Source: Jeotgalicoccus saudimassiliensis
GTDB lineage: Bacteria > Bacillota > Bacilli > Staphylococcales > Salinicoccaceae
Assembly (NCBI RefSeq): GCF_000756715.1
Contig: NZ_CCSE01000001.1
Span: 1,766,001 to 1,830,000, forward strand
DNA: 64,000 bases
Direction of reading: 5' to 3'
In this document: one piece after another, positions 50,972-60,222 of the stretch
How positions within the stretch are numbered: the first letter of the stretch is position 1
Layout: every line of letters begins with the position of its first letter
Translations under genes and position numbers: made by a program
The notes under the pieces: model-generated
Seen by the model: only the letters and a program-made list of their open reading frames with translations
Databases searched by the model: none
Told to the model about the DNA's origin: nothing

Positions 50972-52927
50972 TTGGATAGAATGAAAATGGAATCAGCAAA
51001 TATAAGAGAGCGAAATATTGATAAAATTGCAGAATTGTTTCCTAATGTTATTACTGAAGCCAAAGATGAGGATGGCAATATAAAAAAAGGAATAGATTTT
51101 GACCTATTGAAGAAGGAACTTGCAGAAAATCTAGCAGATGAACAAGAGCGTTATGCATTTAATTGGGTAGGTAAAAAAGAAGCTATTGCAAAAACATATG
51201 AACCAATTACAAAAATTTTAAGGCCTGTTAAAGACAAAAGCAAAAACTGGGAGAATACTGAAAATATATTTATTGAGGGAAACAATATTGATACGTTAAA
51301 GATTTTACAAGAATCCTATTTAAATGCCGTACAAATGATATACATTGACCCTCCTTATAATTCTGGTGAGGACTTTATTTATAAAGATGACTATAGTATG
51401 GATACCGATGATTACAACGCACAGATAGGGATGTTTGATGAAGAAGAGAACAAACTGTTTAAAAATACAGAATCGAATGGGCGATTTCACTCAGACTGGT
51501 GTAATTCAATGTATCCAAGTCTAAAGCTTTCACAAAACCTGTTAAAAGATGACGGTATAATTTTTATTAGTATTGATGATAACGAATTATATAACCTAAA
51601 GAAAATGTGTGATGAAATATTTGGTGAGAGCAATTTTATAGCAAACATTGTACGCAATACTAACAGTTCTAAAAATCAGAGCCTGTTTGTTTCTGTTAGT
51701 CATGAGTATTGCTTAGTTTATGCTAAAAATATAGAAACCTTAAAATTAAAACATAGGGATAATAAATGGTCGGTACCAAAAAACAATGTTGATGAATACA
51801 TGAAAAGGGTTAGTCAACTTGAAAAGGAAGGTCTTTCAACAGAGGAAATAACAGCGGAGTTAAAAAGCTTAACCAGGTATCCGAGGTTTATCGACTTTAC
51901 CAATTATTGGTATTTTGACGACAGAGGTCTTTATCGTAAAGATAATATAGGTGGCGTTAGAAACGGGAATTTAAATCCAGTTTATAATCCATTAACAAAA
52001 CAAAATGACCCTGTACCACCAGGTGGTTATAGGTATAAGGAAGAAACTTTAAAACAATTGATAGATGAGGATAGAATTCATTTTCATACGGATGGAAGCT
52101 TACCTACTGTAAAAAGATACTTACATGAAAATATGGAACAAAGACCTAAGTCGATTATGTCAGATGACCAACGTCCAGATTATTCTATGATGAAAGCATT
52201 TAACACTCCCTTTGATAATCCAAAGCAATTATCTTTTATTAAACGGATTTTAAGTTTAGCGGATAAAGATGCAATTATAATGGACTTTTTTGCGGGTTCT
52301 TCCACAACCGCACACGGTGTTATGAAATTAAACAAAGAAGATGGTGGTCAAAGGAAATATATTATGGTTCAACTTGATGAAGAGGTTAATCCAAAAAGTG
52401 AAGCATATAAGAAGGGTTATAAGACTATTACAGATATATCCATTGAAAGAATTCGTAAGGCTGGCGAAGCAATAGTTGATGACGTTAATAAAAGTCAAGG
52501 AGAGAAGTTGCAAGTGCCTGATGTAGGCTACAGATATTTTAGATTAGATGATTCGAATATGAAAGATATTTATTACTCGGCTAACGAATACTCTCAGGAT
52601 ATGATTGCATCTTTAGAATCTAATATAAAAGAAGACCGTTCCGATTTAGATTTACTTTACGGTGTAATGATTGATTGGGGCTTACCACTGTCATTGAATC
52701 ATGAAACAGAAGAGATGGATAATGCCACTGTCCATATTGTCGATTGTGGGTCTCTAGTGGCTTGTTTTGAAGATAGCATTACAGACGATGTCGTAAAAGG
52801 TATTGCACAGAAGAAACCATTAAGAGCAGTCTTTAGAGACAGTAGCTTTAGAAATAGCCCAGATAAAATCAATGTAACTGAAATCTTTAAACTTTATGCA
52901 CCTAGTACAACAGTAAAAGTGATTTAG
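50972..52927 (+). CDS. mod: Type III restriction-modification methyltransferase (Mod)
   Basis: 651 residues if read from TTG at 50972; ATG at 50981 or 50987 is possible, none has a strong ribosome site. N6-adenine beta-class order: DPPY (residues 126-129) precedes the SAM-binding DFFAGSSTTAHGV (438-450). Between them lies the target-recognition region (about 220-390), which sets the DNA site. Mod would recognise and modify one strand and direct Res. The full length fits type III Mod proteins. Confidence 0.9.
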   Translation: MDRMKMESANIRERNIDKIAELFPNVITEAKDEDGNIKKGIDFDLLKKELAENLADEQERYAFNWVGKKEAIAKTYEPITKILRPVKDKSKNWENTENIFIEGNNIDTLKILQESYLNAVQMIYIDPPYNSGEDFIYKDDYSMDTDDYNAQIGMFDEEENKLFKNTESNGRFHSDWCNSMYPSLKLSQNLLKDDGIIFISIDDNELYNLKKMCDEIFGESNFIANIVRNTNSSKNQSLFVSVSHEYCLVYAKNIETLKLKHRDNKWSVPKNNVDEYMKRVSQLEKEGLSTEEITAELKSLTRYPRFIDFTNYWYFDDRGLYRKDNIGGVRNGNLNPVYNPLTKQNDPVPPGGYRYKEETLKQLIDEDRIHFHTDGSLPTVKRYLHENMEQRPKSIMSDDQRPDYSMMKAFNTPFDNPKQLSFIKRILSLADKDAIIMDFFAGSSTTAHGVMKLNKEDGGQRKYIMVQLDEEVNPKSEAYKKGYKTITDISIERIRKAGEAIVDDVNKSQGEKLQVPDVGYRYFRLDDSNMKDIYYSANEYSQDMIASLESNIKEDRSDLDLLYGVMIDWGLPLSLNHETEEMDNATVHIVDCGSLVACFEDSITDDVVKGIAQKKPLRAVFRDSSFRNSPDKINVTEIFKLYAPSTTVKVI

Positions 52928-52937
52928 GAGGTTTATT

Positions 52938-55900
52938 ATGAAGCTACAATTTAAACATCAAAAGTTCCAGGCGGATGCAGCAGCTGCTGTCTGTAAAGTG
53001 TTTAATGGACAACCTAAGTTAACCCCAACTTACATTGTTGATAAAGGTGTACTTCAAGACAGGCAGTTGACAATGGATGATAATGAAACGTTAACAGGTT
53101 ATAACAATAAAAAAATATTACTTTCTGATAACCAAGTCCTAGAAAATTTACAAAAAGTCCAGCGAGAAAATCAGCTGGAACCGTCAAAACACTTAGAGGG
53201 CAAGTTCAATCTAACTGTTGAAATGGAGACAGGAGTTGGGAAAACGTACACTTATATTAAAACAATGTTTGAGTTGAACAAATTATATGGTTGGAGTAAA
53301 TTTATCGTCGTTGTACCATCAGTAGCAATCCGTGAAGGTATTTATAAGTCGTTTCAGGTAACACAAGAACATTTTAGTTTAGATTATAATAAGAAGGCAC
53401 GCTTCTTCATTTATAACTCAAAAGATTTAACAAAGGTTGAACAATTTGCTAGCGATAGTGGAATCAATGTAATGATAATAAACTCTCAGGCATTTAATGC
53501 AAGAGGTAAAGATGCAAGGCGAATATACATGGAACTGGATGACTTTCAATCAAGAAGGCCGATTGATGTTATTGCAGCCACCAACCCTATTATGATTATA
53601 GATGAACCACAATCTGTAGAGGGAAAAGCTACAAAGGAAAAGTTAAAAGAATTTAATCCATTAATGACTTTGCGATATTCAGCAACACATAAAAAAGATT
53701 CAATTTACAATATGATTTATCGTTTGGATGCCCTAGAAGCTTATAATAAGCGCTTAGTTAAGAGAATTGCTGTCAAAGGTATCTCGGTATCTGGAACCAC
53801 TGGAACGGATAGCTATTTATATTTAGAGAGAATCAACTTATCAGGTGATAAGCCACCAACCGCTTCTTTAGGCTTTGAAAAAAAAGGTAAAAACAAAGTG
53901 CGACGTATTACACGTCATGTTCGTGAAGGAGATAACCTGTTTGATTTGTCTGATGGTCTTGAACAATATAAAGGATTCACTATTGCTCGTATTAGCGGTC
54001 TTGACAACAGTGTAGAGTTTACGAATGGCATAATAATATACGCTGGAGAAGTAGTTGGTGAAGTCAATGAAGAGCACCTAAGACGCATTCAAATAAGAGA
54101 AACAATCCAGTCTCATTTAGAAAAAGAACGCGATTTATTTTATAAAGGTATCAAAGTATTATCGCTATTCTTTATTGATGAGGTTGCAAAATATAAACAA
54201 TATGATGAAGCTGGGCAAGAGATGAATGGCATTTATGGTGATATTTTTGAAGAGGAATATGAATCAATTCTAAATGAATGGCAAATCCAATTTGGGGAAG
54301 ATGATTATCTCAATTATGTTAATAAAATAGATGCATCAAAAACGCATAAAGGCTATTTTTCAATCGATAAAAAATCTAACCAATTTAAAGAAAGCAAAAT
54401 TAATAATCGTAAGGAAAGTACTTCCGATGATGAAGATGCATATGACCTCATTATGAAGGATAAAGAACGTTTATTAGATATGAAAGAACCAGTTCGTTTT
54501 ATTTTCTCACATTCAGCATTACGTGAAGGTTGGGATAATCCCAATGTTTTTCAAATATGTACATTAAAGCAAAGTAGCTCGGATGTTCGTAAAAGACAAG
54601 AAGTAGGGCGTGGATTAAGACTTAGCGTGAATAATGTAGGGGAAAGAATGGATGCTACCATACTTGGTGAAGATGTACATACGGTTAATACCTTAACAGT
54701 TGTTGCAAATGAAAGCTATGAGGATTTTACGAAAAGCTTACAATCAGAAATTGCAGCAGTTGTTGCAGATAGACCAAGAGAGGTAACATATGATCTATTT
54801 GAAAATAAAGTGATTAAAGATGAAAATGGATTAAATGAACAAGTCGTTGACCGAAAACTAGCCATGAAAATCACCAATGGTTTAATAAGGAATGATTACT
54901 TAAATGATAGCAATGAATTAACAGAGACCTATTATAGCGATGTAAAGAATGGTGAACTAAAAGTTGCTGAAGAACTTGCACCTTATACTTATGAAATTGT
55001 AGGGATTCTTGATTCAATTTATGACCCTAATGCCATGAAACCTGAAAATGCTAGAGATAACAACGTTGAAGCGAAAGTGGATGAAACCAAGCTCCAAATG
55101 GAAGAATTTAAAGCACTTTGGAACAAAATTAATCATAAGTCAGCTTATGTTGTTAATTTTGACACAGATGAACTAATTAGTAAGTCCATTAATGAATTGG
55201 ACCGTAAGTTAAGAGTATCAAAGATTTACTTTAAAATTGATGCAGGTGAAATGGAGTCCATTAAATCAAAAGAATCATTAGAAGCGGGAGAAGATTTTAA
55301 AAAGACTTCCTCTGATGATAAGGAAGTGGATTCTATGGTAAATGCAAATGTGAAATATGATTTAATTGGGCAGATTGTGGAACAAACTGAACTCACTAGA
55401 CACAACGTTAGTCAAATCCTAAGAGGAATTGCAAAAACAACATTTGACCAATTTAAGATGAATCCAGAAGAATTCATTATAAAATGTTCAAATTTAATTA
55501 ATGAGCAAAAAGCGACGGTTATTATTGAACACATTTCTTATAATAAACTAGATGAGTCATATACAACTGATATTTTCACAGAGCCAACGTTAAAGGGTAA
55601 GCTCGAAGTAAATGCAATGAAAACTAACAAGCATTTGTATGACCATTTAATTTATGATTCAACAAATGAACGTAAATTTGCAGAAAGCCTTGATTCAAAA
55701 GAGAACGTTGCAGTGTATATTAAACTGCCTAATGGCTTCTATATAAATACACCAGTTGGAAAATACAACCCTGACTGGGCAATCGCTTTTGAAGAAGGAA
55801 CGGTTAAACATATTTATTTTGTGGCTGAAACAAAAGGAAGTATGTCATCCATGGACATTCGAAAGGTCGAGAAGCTAAAGGAACATTGTGCTAAAGAACA

Positions 55901-55985
55901 TTTTAAGAAAATAAGCGATAATACTGTTAAGTACGATATTATTTCAAACTTTGACGAACTTTTGAACTTTGTGAATTCGAATTAA
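52938..55985 (+). CDS. res: Type III restriction subunit (Res)
   Basis: 1015 residues with an AGGAGG site. Walker A METGVGKT at residues 96-103, DEPQ motif II, SATH motif III, and RQEVGRGLRL motif VI give the SF2 translocase. At the C-terminus NPDW (D946) and ETKG (E964, K966) form a PD-(D/E)xK nuclease site, so the cutting function appears intact. It follows mod by ten bases and ends 60 bases before the island end; a terminator comes after. Confidence 0.92.
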   Translation: MKLQFKHQKFQADAAAAVCKVFNGQPKLTPTYIVDKGVLQDRQLTMDDNETLTGYNNKKILLSDNQVLENLQKVQRENQLEPSKHLEGKFNLTVEMETGVGKTYTYIKTMFELNKLYGWSKFIVVVPSVAIREGIYKSFQVTQEHFSLDYNKKARFFIYNSKDLTKVEQFASDSGINVMIINSQAFNARGKDARRIYMELDDFQSRRPIDVIAATNPIMIIDEPQSVEGKATKEKLKEFNPLMTLRYSATHKKDSIYNMIYRLDALEAYNKRLVKRIAVKGISVSGTTGTDSYLYLERINLSGDKPPTASLGFEKKGKNKVRRITRHVREGDNLFDLSDGLEQYKGFTIARISGLDNSVEFTNGIIIYAGEVVGEVNEEHLRRIQIRETIQSHLEKERDLFYKGIKVLSLFFIDEVAKYKQYDEAGQEMNGIYGDIFEEEYESILNEWQIQFGEDDYLNYVNKIDASKTHKGYFSIDKKSNQFKESKINNRKESTSDDEDAYDLIMKDKERLLDMKEPVRFIFSHSALREGWDNPNVFQICTLKQSSSDVRKRQEVGRGLRLSVNNVGERMDATILGEDVHTVNTLTVVANESYEDFTKSLQSEIAAVVADRPREVTYDLFENKVIKDENGLNEQVVDRKLAMKITNGLIRNDYLNDSNELTETYYSDVKNGELKVAEELAPYTYEIVGILDSIYDPNAMKPENARDNNVEAKVDETKLQMEEFKALWNKINHKSAYVVNFDTDELISKSINELDRKLRVSKIYFKIDAGEMESIKSKESLEAGEDFKKTSSDDKEVDSMVNANVKYDLIGQIVEQTELTRHNVSQILRGIAKTTFDQFKMNPEEFIIKCSNLINEQKATVIIEHISYNKLDESYTTDIFTEPTLKGKLEVNAMKTNKHLYDHLIYDSTNERKFAESLDSKENVAVYIKLPNGFYINTPVGKYNPDWAIAFEEGTVKHIYFVAETKGSMSSMDIRKVEKLKEHCAKEHFKKISDNTVKYDIISNFDELLNFVNSN

Positions 55986-55990
55986 TATTA

Positions 55991-56018
55991 AAGGTAGCCA
56001 GAAAGACTAGGCTACCTT
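55991..56018 (+). terminator. Terminator of the defence operon
   Basis: AAGGTAGCC (55991-55999) pairs with GGCTACCTT (56010-56018), followed by ACTTCTTGTGTTTT. It is only 30 bases from the right end of the island. Confidence 0.82.
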
Positions 56019-56048
56019 ACTTCTTGTGTTTTACCCTATCCAACGTTA

Positions 56049-56058
56049 CGGTGAACCG
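56049..56058. other. attR core
   Basis: CGGTGAACCG with the element arm on its left, which begins with GTTTTACCCT (56029-56038), and chromosome on its right. Joined to the attL arm it gives 25-base arms on both sides of the central GA. Confidence 0.85.
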
Positions 56059-56850
56059 AAATACATTTTAAATCTCGCAAAAAAACTGCTGCTGCCTTAT
56101 TTAATATTTCAGGGGCTGTACACAGTCTTATATTTTCTGCTCGGGCGTGAAGAATGGTACAAAGGCATCCTGCATCCGCAGTGGGCGATGAGGTTTTTAG
56201 TCAGCCTGTTCTGCTGGCACATTCTGCTCGTACTGTTTAAAAGAATACCGGCAGCGGCAAGTATCCTCCTTGCGGTCTTTATCGGCATCGCAGCAGGCTA
56301 TGTCGACCTGTCTGCATACGGCCTCAGCCTTTCCAGAACATTAGTATTCTTTCCGTTCTTTTTAGCGGGTTACTTTATGACGAAAGAGAATGTTCAGCTG
56401 ATAAAAACCAAGGCCTTAAGTATCGCAGGCATTATTTTTATGACAGCGCTGTTTGCATTTATTTATCTCTTTATCAATGTGGATGTAACGCTCGATACGG
56501 ACTGGCTGTCCGGGGCAGTCGCTTATCAGCGTCTGGAAGCGGAAATGAGCGGCGGTTTGATGCGTCTCATTATATATATTCTGGCGGCACTCTTAATTAT
56601 CAGTATGATTGCGTTGATACCGTCGGGAGATTTCGGCTGGCTGACAAAAATCGGCGAGAAGACCTTATATGTTTATCTGCTGCACGGTTTTATCATTCAG
56701 CCATTCAGGGAGTTTGAAATACTGTGGTATAACCATTGGTATGAAACGTTCTGGTTCGTGCTGCTGTCGGCACTGGGGGTCATAGTGCTGTCGAGCAGAC
56801 CGGCAGTGGCGCTCACGCGGCCGCTTGTTGAATTGAAATGGAAAAAATAA
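56049..56850 (+). pseudogene. Acyltransferase copy 2, 3' fragment
   Basis: From GEPKYILNLAKKLLLPYL onward it matches residues 60-326 of the intact copy nearly throughout, with no further frameshift. It has most of the membrane helices and the YLLHGFIIQPFREF segment, but no proper start: the only in-frame ATG before it is in the element end. With the 44137 fragment it would rebuild one 326-residue gene after correction of the two indels. Confidence 0.92.
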
Positions 56851-56864
56851 TGGTGGGAAAATCG

Positions 56865-56896
56865 GTGCGGGAGCCTGAATGGCTCCTGCACTTTTT
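56865..56896 (+). terminator. Terminator after acyltransferase copy 2
   Basis: GTGCGGGAGCC (56865-56875) pairs with GGCTCCTGCAC (56881-56891), followed by TTTTTAATTTT. The intact copy lacks this hairpin because the IS starts at the corresponding place. Confidence 0.88.
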
Positions 56897-56982
56897 AATT
56901 TTATGTATTTTTCTGTCATGAACGGGTAATAGATATTAATAAGATATTTTATATAATTAAATAACGGTAATGGGGGATTAAC

Positions 56983-57180
56983 ATGAACATAAATGTTAGT
57001 GAACTGATGCCATTTCTAATTCCGTTAATAATTCTGCAGCTGCTGTTAATGGTTTCCGCGTTAATGATGATTGCCCGGCAGCGGCGTTTTAAATATTTAA
57101 ACAGAGCGGCGTGGATAATAATCGTAGTTGTTTTTAATATTGTCGGGCCTGTCCTGTATTTCGTGCTGGAACGCAAGTAA
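56983..57180 (+). CDS. Small PLDc_N-type membrane protein
   Basis: 65 residues, two membrane helices (about 8-30 and 43-62) with RQRRFKYLNRAAWIIIVV and FNIVGPVLYFVLER, the pattern of the cardiolipin synthase N-terminal domain family, found alone in short proteins such as YxlE of Bacillus, where they work with envelope stress systems. A GGGG site precedes it. Function not known here. Confidence 0.8.
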   Translation: MNINVSELMPFLIPLIILQLLLMVSALMMIARQRRFKYLNRAAWIIIVVVFNIVGPVLYFVLERK

Positions 57181-57222
57181 ATGTAAAACTGATGATGCAG
57201 AGATCCGTAAGGGTTTCTGTTT

Positions 57223-57945
57223 TTACAGTTCCTCAGTTTCAATTTCTTTACGGAGCGCCGAAACTTCTGTGCGCGTCATCGGGGCAAGATGCCCGTGGAT
57301 ATAAGTTTCGTACGGGATTTTGTCGACACTTGTAACGTAATCATAAAATTTGTTCGCGTCATAACCGCCGTCCAGTTCGTAAAAGTCACCCGTGTCGGCA
57401 TCGCCGGCGAAGAGTACTTTATCTTCTTTAATATACACGACTGCACCGTCATCAGAATGCGGGTTTGCGATTGGAGTGACCTCAACTGTAACGTTGCCGG
57501 GATTAATAGTTAAATTGCCGTCGAATTCAACGTCTGCACGAACGACTTTAATTTCTGTAATATCGTCGTATTCAATTTTAATATGCGTGTCGCAGAATTC
57601 GCATTCCTCACCGGTTTTAAGACGTTCGTTCATTGCTTCCGGCGTCCATTTCCATTTTGTGAGATCGTTGAGAATTTCATTGGTTTTAGTATGCGTCATC
57701 GTTGTGCCTGGGAAAGCGTGCATGCCGAATGTATGGTCCCAGTGCCAGTGGGTGATCAGCGCGATTGCCGGCGCGGGAAGGTTCGCATCTTTAATTGCTT
57801 TCAACATCGTGTTCAGATGCGCTTTGGAATTGCCTGTATCGACGAGCAAGCTGAATTTTTCGCCGTGTATGTAACCGAGATTCGGACGGTCGCGTTGACT
57901 GTCGAACGGCAGTATGTAAACGTGCGGTGATATTTGGGTGAGCAT
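57223..57945 (-). CDS. MBL-fold metallo-hydrolase
   Basis: 240 residues from the ATG at 57945, eight bases behind AAAGGA; two closer upstream ATGs overlap the site. Metal-binding THWHWDHTFG near residue 70, a central H in ANPHSDDGA, and D in FAGDADTGDF, then HGH near the C-terminus. This is the beta-lactamase fold used in many hydrolases; substrate unknown. A short extension of basic residues ends it. Confidence 0.85.
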   Translation of the reverse strand: MLTQISPHVYILPFDSQRDRPNLGYIHGEKFSLLVDTGNSKAHLNTMLKAIKDANLPAPAIALITHWHWDHTFGMHAFPGTTMTHTKTNEILNDLTKWKWTPEAMNERLKTGEECEFCDTHIKIEYDDITEIKVVRADVEFDGNLTINPGNVTVEVTPIANPHSDDGAVVYIKEDKVLFAGDADTGDFYELDGGYDANKFYDYVTSVDKIPYETYIHGHLAPMTRTEVSALRKEIETEEL

Positions 57946-57973
57946 AATCATCATCCTTTATATAGACAGACAG

Positions 57974-58000
57974 AAAACCACTTAACATGTGTTAGGTGGT
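57974..58000 (-). terminator. Terminator of the 39-residue gene
   Basis: ACCACTTAACA (57977-57987) pairs with TGTTAGGTGGT (57990-58000) apart from the central mismatch; T residues follow on the - strand. Confidence 0.7.
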
Positions 58001-58012
58001 TTTTATCTTGTC

Positions 58013-58132
58013 TTATTTTCTTTTCTTGCTCTTCGAAGAAGATTTGTCATCTTTGTTAAGAAATTTCTGTACAACTTTATTTATAATAATTGGTGCGATA
58101 AAAATTGCCGCACGTCTGAGTAAACGTCCCAT
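58013..58132 (-). CDS. Basic 39-residue protein
   Basis: Too short for usual gene calls. It begins with ATG behind a perfect AGGAGG and ends in TAA 13 bases before a terminator. The N-terminal half is a basic amphipathic or membrane-seeking helix (GRLLRRAAIFIAPIIINKVV), and the tail is very rich in Lys and Ser (SSSKSKKRK). A palindrome similar to the GntR operator (58158-58169) is in its promoter. Function unknown. Confidence 0.7.
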   Translation of the reverse strand: MGRLLRRAAIFIAPIIINKVVQKFLNKDDKSSSKSKKRK

Positions 58133-58157
58133 AAGTTTACCTCCTAAATGATAGATA

Positions 58158-58169
58158 GTTATATATAAC
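58158..58169. promoter_or_regulatory. Palindrome before the 39-residue gene, like the GntR operator
   Basis: GTTATATATAAC is a perfect 12-base palindrome that shares the AGTTATATA half-site of the dyad at 37284. It lies 26-37 bases before the ATG, in the -10 region on the - strand. The rest of 58170-58300 shows no gene. Confidence 0.4.
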
Positions 58170-58302
58170 CATTATCTCACATCGTAAAACCAACTGGTTA
58201 GAAAAACGCATGGGAAAGAGCCTTTACCAGTGCTGCAGCAGGTGAGAAGACAACATTGCAGTCGTATGAGCGGAGCTCATCGGACTCAACCAGCCCACCC
58301 GC

Positions 58303-58334
58303 AAAAAAAAGACGATTCCATCGAGGGAACCGCC
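58303..58334 (-). terminator. hemQ terminator
   Basis: On the - strand GGCGGTTC pairs with GAATCGTC (two G-T pairs) and eight T residues follow. Confidence 0.75.
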
Positions 58335-58348
58335 TTCCAATATAAGAT

Positions 58349-59098
58349 TTATCCGAAGTAGTCCGCGATTGCGTCGTTCGGAATGTGTCCGCCGACGTAG
58401 AAATCGCCGAAGACGCCGTAGCGCGCACTTGTTTCGTCGAATCTCATTTCGTAGATAATTTTTTTGAATTCGAGCATGTCATCCGATAATAATGTAACTG
58501 CCCATTCGTATTTGTCGAGACCTTGTGAGCCTGTGATGTACTGCTTGATCTTGCCTGCGTATTTACGGCCGATCATGCCGTGGTCACGCATTAACTGTTT
58601 GCGCTCTTCCATCGGAAGCATGTACCAGTTGTCGTCAAGGTCGCGTTTTTTATCCATCGGATAGAAGCAGATATATTTGGATTTTTCCAGTGAAGGATAT
58701 AATCTCTGCTTGATGTGCGGGATTTCCATCATTTCTTCAGGAGTTTTGTTCCCGCCTAAATAACTGCTCATCTCGATAATGGATACGTAAGAGTAAGTCG
58801 GGATTAAGTAGTCCGCGATTGCGAGTTTGTTAATTTCAAGTTCAAGCTTGATCAGTTCGTCCGCAGTCGGGCGCAGCAGCCACATGATGATATCTGCTTT
58901 ATGTCCCATGATGTTGTAAAATGCATAGTCACCTTCGTGTTTTTCATGCACTTCTTCCTGTCTGTTTAAAAATGCCTGAAGTTCATCTGTCAGCGCATTT
59001 CTTTCATCTTTGTCCAATACACGCAAACCTGCCCAGTCCACGCTGTAAAGCAGGTGTAAACTGTACCAGCCATCTATTGTACTTACCGGTTCACTCAT
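58349..59098 (-). CDS. hemQ: Coproheme decarboxylase HemQ
   Basis: 249 residues, chlorite dismutase-like fold without dismutase activity. It turns coproheme III into haem b in the Gram-positive (coproporphyrin) pathway. [22 protein letters not shown]-type loop and the [20 protein letters not shown] segment are family hallmarks; the reactive tyrosine is in [14 protein letters not shown] or next to it. It starts behind AAGGAGA and is divergent from pta, as in other staphylococci. Confidence 0.95.
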   Translation of the reverse strand: MSEPVSTIDGWYSLHLLYSVDWAGLRVLDKDERNALTDELQAFLNRQEEVHEKHEGDYAFYNIMGHKADIIMWLLRPTADELIKLELEINKLAIADYLIPTYSYVSIIEMSSYLGGNKTPEEMMEIPHIKQRLYPSLEKSKYICFYPMDKKRDLDDNWYMLPMEERKQLMRDHGMIGRKYAGKIKQYITGSQGLDKYEWAVTLLSDDMLEFKKIIYEMRFDETSARYGVFGDFYVGGHIPNDAIADYFG

Positions 59099-59143
59099 CT
59101 AAACTCTCTCCTTATTTAAGTCATTACTTCTATTCTAGACCAA

Positions 59144-59199
59144 TGGAAAACGTTTTAACAAGAGATTCTGTTTAAAAGATGTGACAAAACACGTATAAT
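59144..59199 (+). promoter_or_regulatory. pta promoter with possible CcpA site
   Basis: TTTAAA (59171-59176), 17-base spacer, TATAAT (59194-59199). The AT-rich palindromic TGGAAAACGTTTTAACA (59144-59160) just upstream resembles a spaced cre; in Bacillus, pta is activated by CcpA from such a place. The promoter is likely, the cre is a weak call. Confidence 0.45.
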
Positions 59200-59232
59200 A
59201 TATTTTAAAGTATAGTAGCCAAGGAGGATATA

Positions 59233-60222
59233 ATGAGTACATTCATTACAGATCTTAAAAATAATTTAAATGGTGAAAACATCAAGATTGTATTTCCGGA
59301 AGGTACGGATACGAGAATCCTTACTGCTGCAGCGGAACATTTAAAAAACAGCTACGTGCATCCGATTGTAATCGGCGATGCTGACGAGCTTCAAAAAATC
59401 GCTGCTGATAAAAATATTGATATTGAAGGCTTGGAAATTATAAATCCGAAAACGTCTGAGTTAAGCGGCAGTCTTGCCGAAGAGTTCTGCGAAGTCCGAC
59501 AGGGCAAAGTAACGCTTGAACAGGCTGAAGATATTGTTCAGAACATAAACTATTTTGGCACGATGCTTGTACATACAGGATATGCTGACGGGATGGTTTC
59601 CGGTGCGATGCATTCGACACCTGACACGGTGCGTCCGGCACTTCAGATTATTAAAACTAAAGACGGCGTATCGAAAACGAGCGGTATTTTCTTCATGCGC
59701 CGCGGCGATGAGCTGTATGTCATGGGGGATTGTGCAATTAACCCGACACTGACCGCAGAAGAATTATCGGAAGTGGCGGTTGAGACCGCGAAGACGACAC
59801 AGAGTTTTGGGATTACACCGCGTGTGGCACTCTTAAGCTTCTCTTCAAAAGGGTCTGCTAAAACAGAAGAGGCGGAAAAAGTCCGTCTTGCTACAGAATA
59901 CGCACAGGATAAACTGCCCGATACTTTAATCGACGGCGAGCTGCAGTTTGATGCGGCGTTTGTTCCCGGTGTGGCGGAGAAAAAATCTCCGAAATCACCG
60001 CTTGAAGGTAACGCGAACGTCTTTATCTTCCCGTCACTTGAAGCGGGCAACATCGGTTATAAAATTGCACAGCGCTTAGGCGGCTTTGAAGCATACGGCC
60101 CGATTTTACAAGGGCTGAACAAACCGGTGAACGACCTGTCCCGCGGTACGACGACTGAAGAAGTATATAACCTTGCTCTGTTTACGGCAACGCAGGTAAT
60201 GGCAAATCGTCATGACAGCTGA
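59233..60222 (+). CDS. pta: Phosphate acetyltransferase
   Basis: 329 residues, short Bacillus-type Pta. It interconverts acetyl-CoA and acetyl phosphate in acetate overflow. The region MVSGAMHSTPDTVRPALQII and the C-terminal GPILQGLNKPVNDLSRG(T/C) are signatures. AAGGAGG lies before the ATG. It overlaps lipL by 11 bases, the Bacillus order. Confidence 0.97.
   Translation: MSTFITDLKNNLNGENIKIVFPEGTDTRILTAAAEHLKNSYVHPIVIGDADELQKIAADKNIDIEGLEIINPKTSELSGSLAEEFCEVRQGKVTLEQAEDIVQNINYFGTMLVHTGYADGMVSGAMHSTPDTVRPALQIIKTKDGVSKTSGIFFMRRGDELYVMGDCAINPTLTAEELSEVAVETAKTTQSFGITPRVALLSFSSKGSAKTEEAEKVRLATEYAQDKLPDTLIDGELQFDAAFVPGVAEKKSPKSPLEGNANVFIFPSLEAGNIGYKIAQRLGGFEAYGPILQGLNKPVNDLSRGTTTEEVYNLALFTATQVMANRHDS

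Larger units (their letters stand above)
44315..56058. mobile_element. 11.7-kb integrated island with serine recombinases and a type III-like defence operon
   Basis: The island splits an acyltransferase gene. CGGTGAACCG is at both ends (44315-44324 and 56049-56058), and the intact paralogue has the sequence once, uninterrupted (GGTGAACCG at 40483-40491). DNA inside is clearly AT-richer than its surroundings, with more AGA, ATA and AAA codons. Contents: large serine recombinase (truncated), a 78-residue protein, a small serine recombinase, then helicase, DUF4391, Mod and Res genes. There are no phage structural, conjugation or replication genes, so it is probably an integrative element that cannot transfer itself. 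Confidence 0.93.

Noticed and set aside
47069-55985. DISARM or BREX system
   Set aside because: No drmA/drmB (DUF1998), PglZ, BrxC or BrxL genes; Mod and Res are of clear type III kind.
44315-56058. Prophage, conjugative element or SCC cassette
   Set aside because: No structural, lysis, relaxase or type IV secretion genes, no intact ccr genes, and the site is an acyltransferase gene, not rlmH.
57289-57930. Overlapping + strand frames in the MBL gene
   Set aside because: Shadow frames caused by the codon bias of the - strand gene; no ribosome sites or family similarity.
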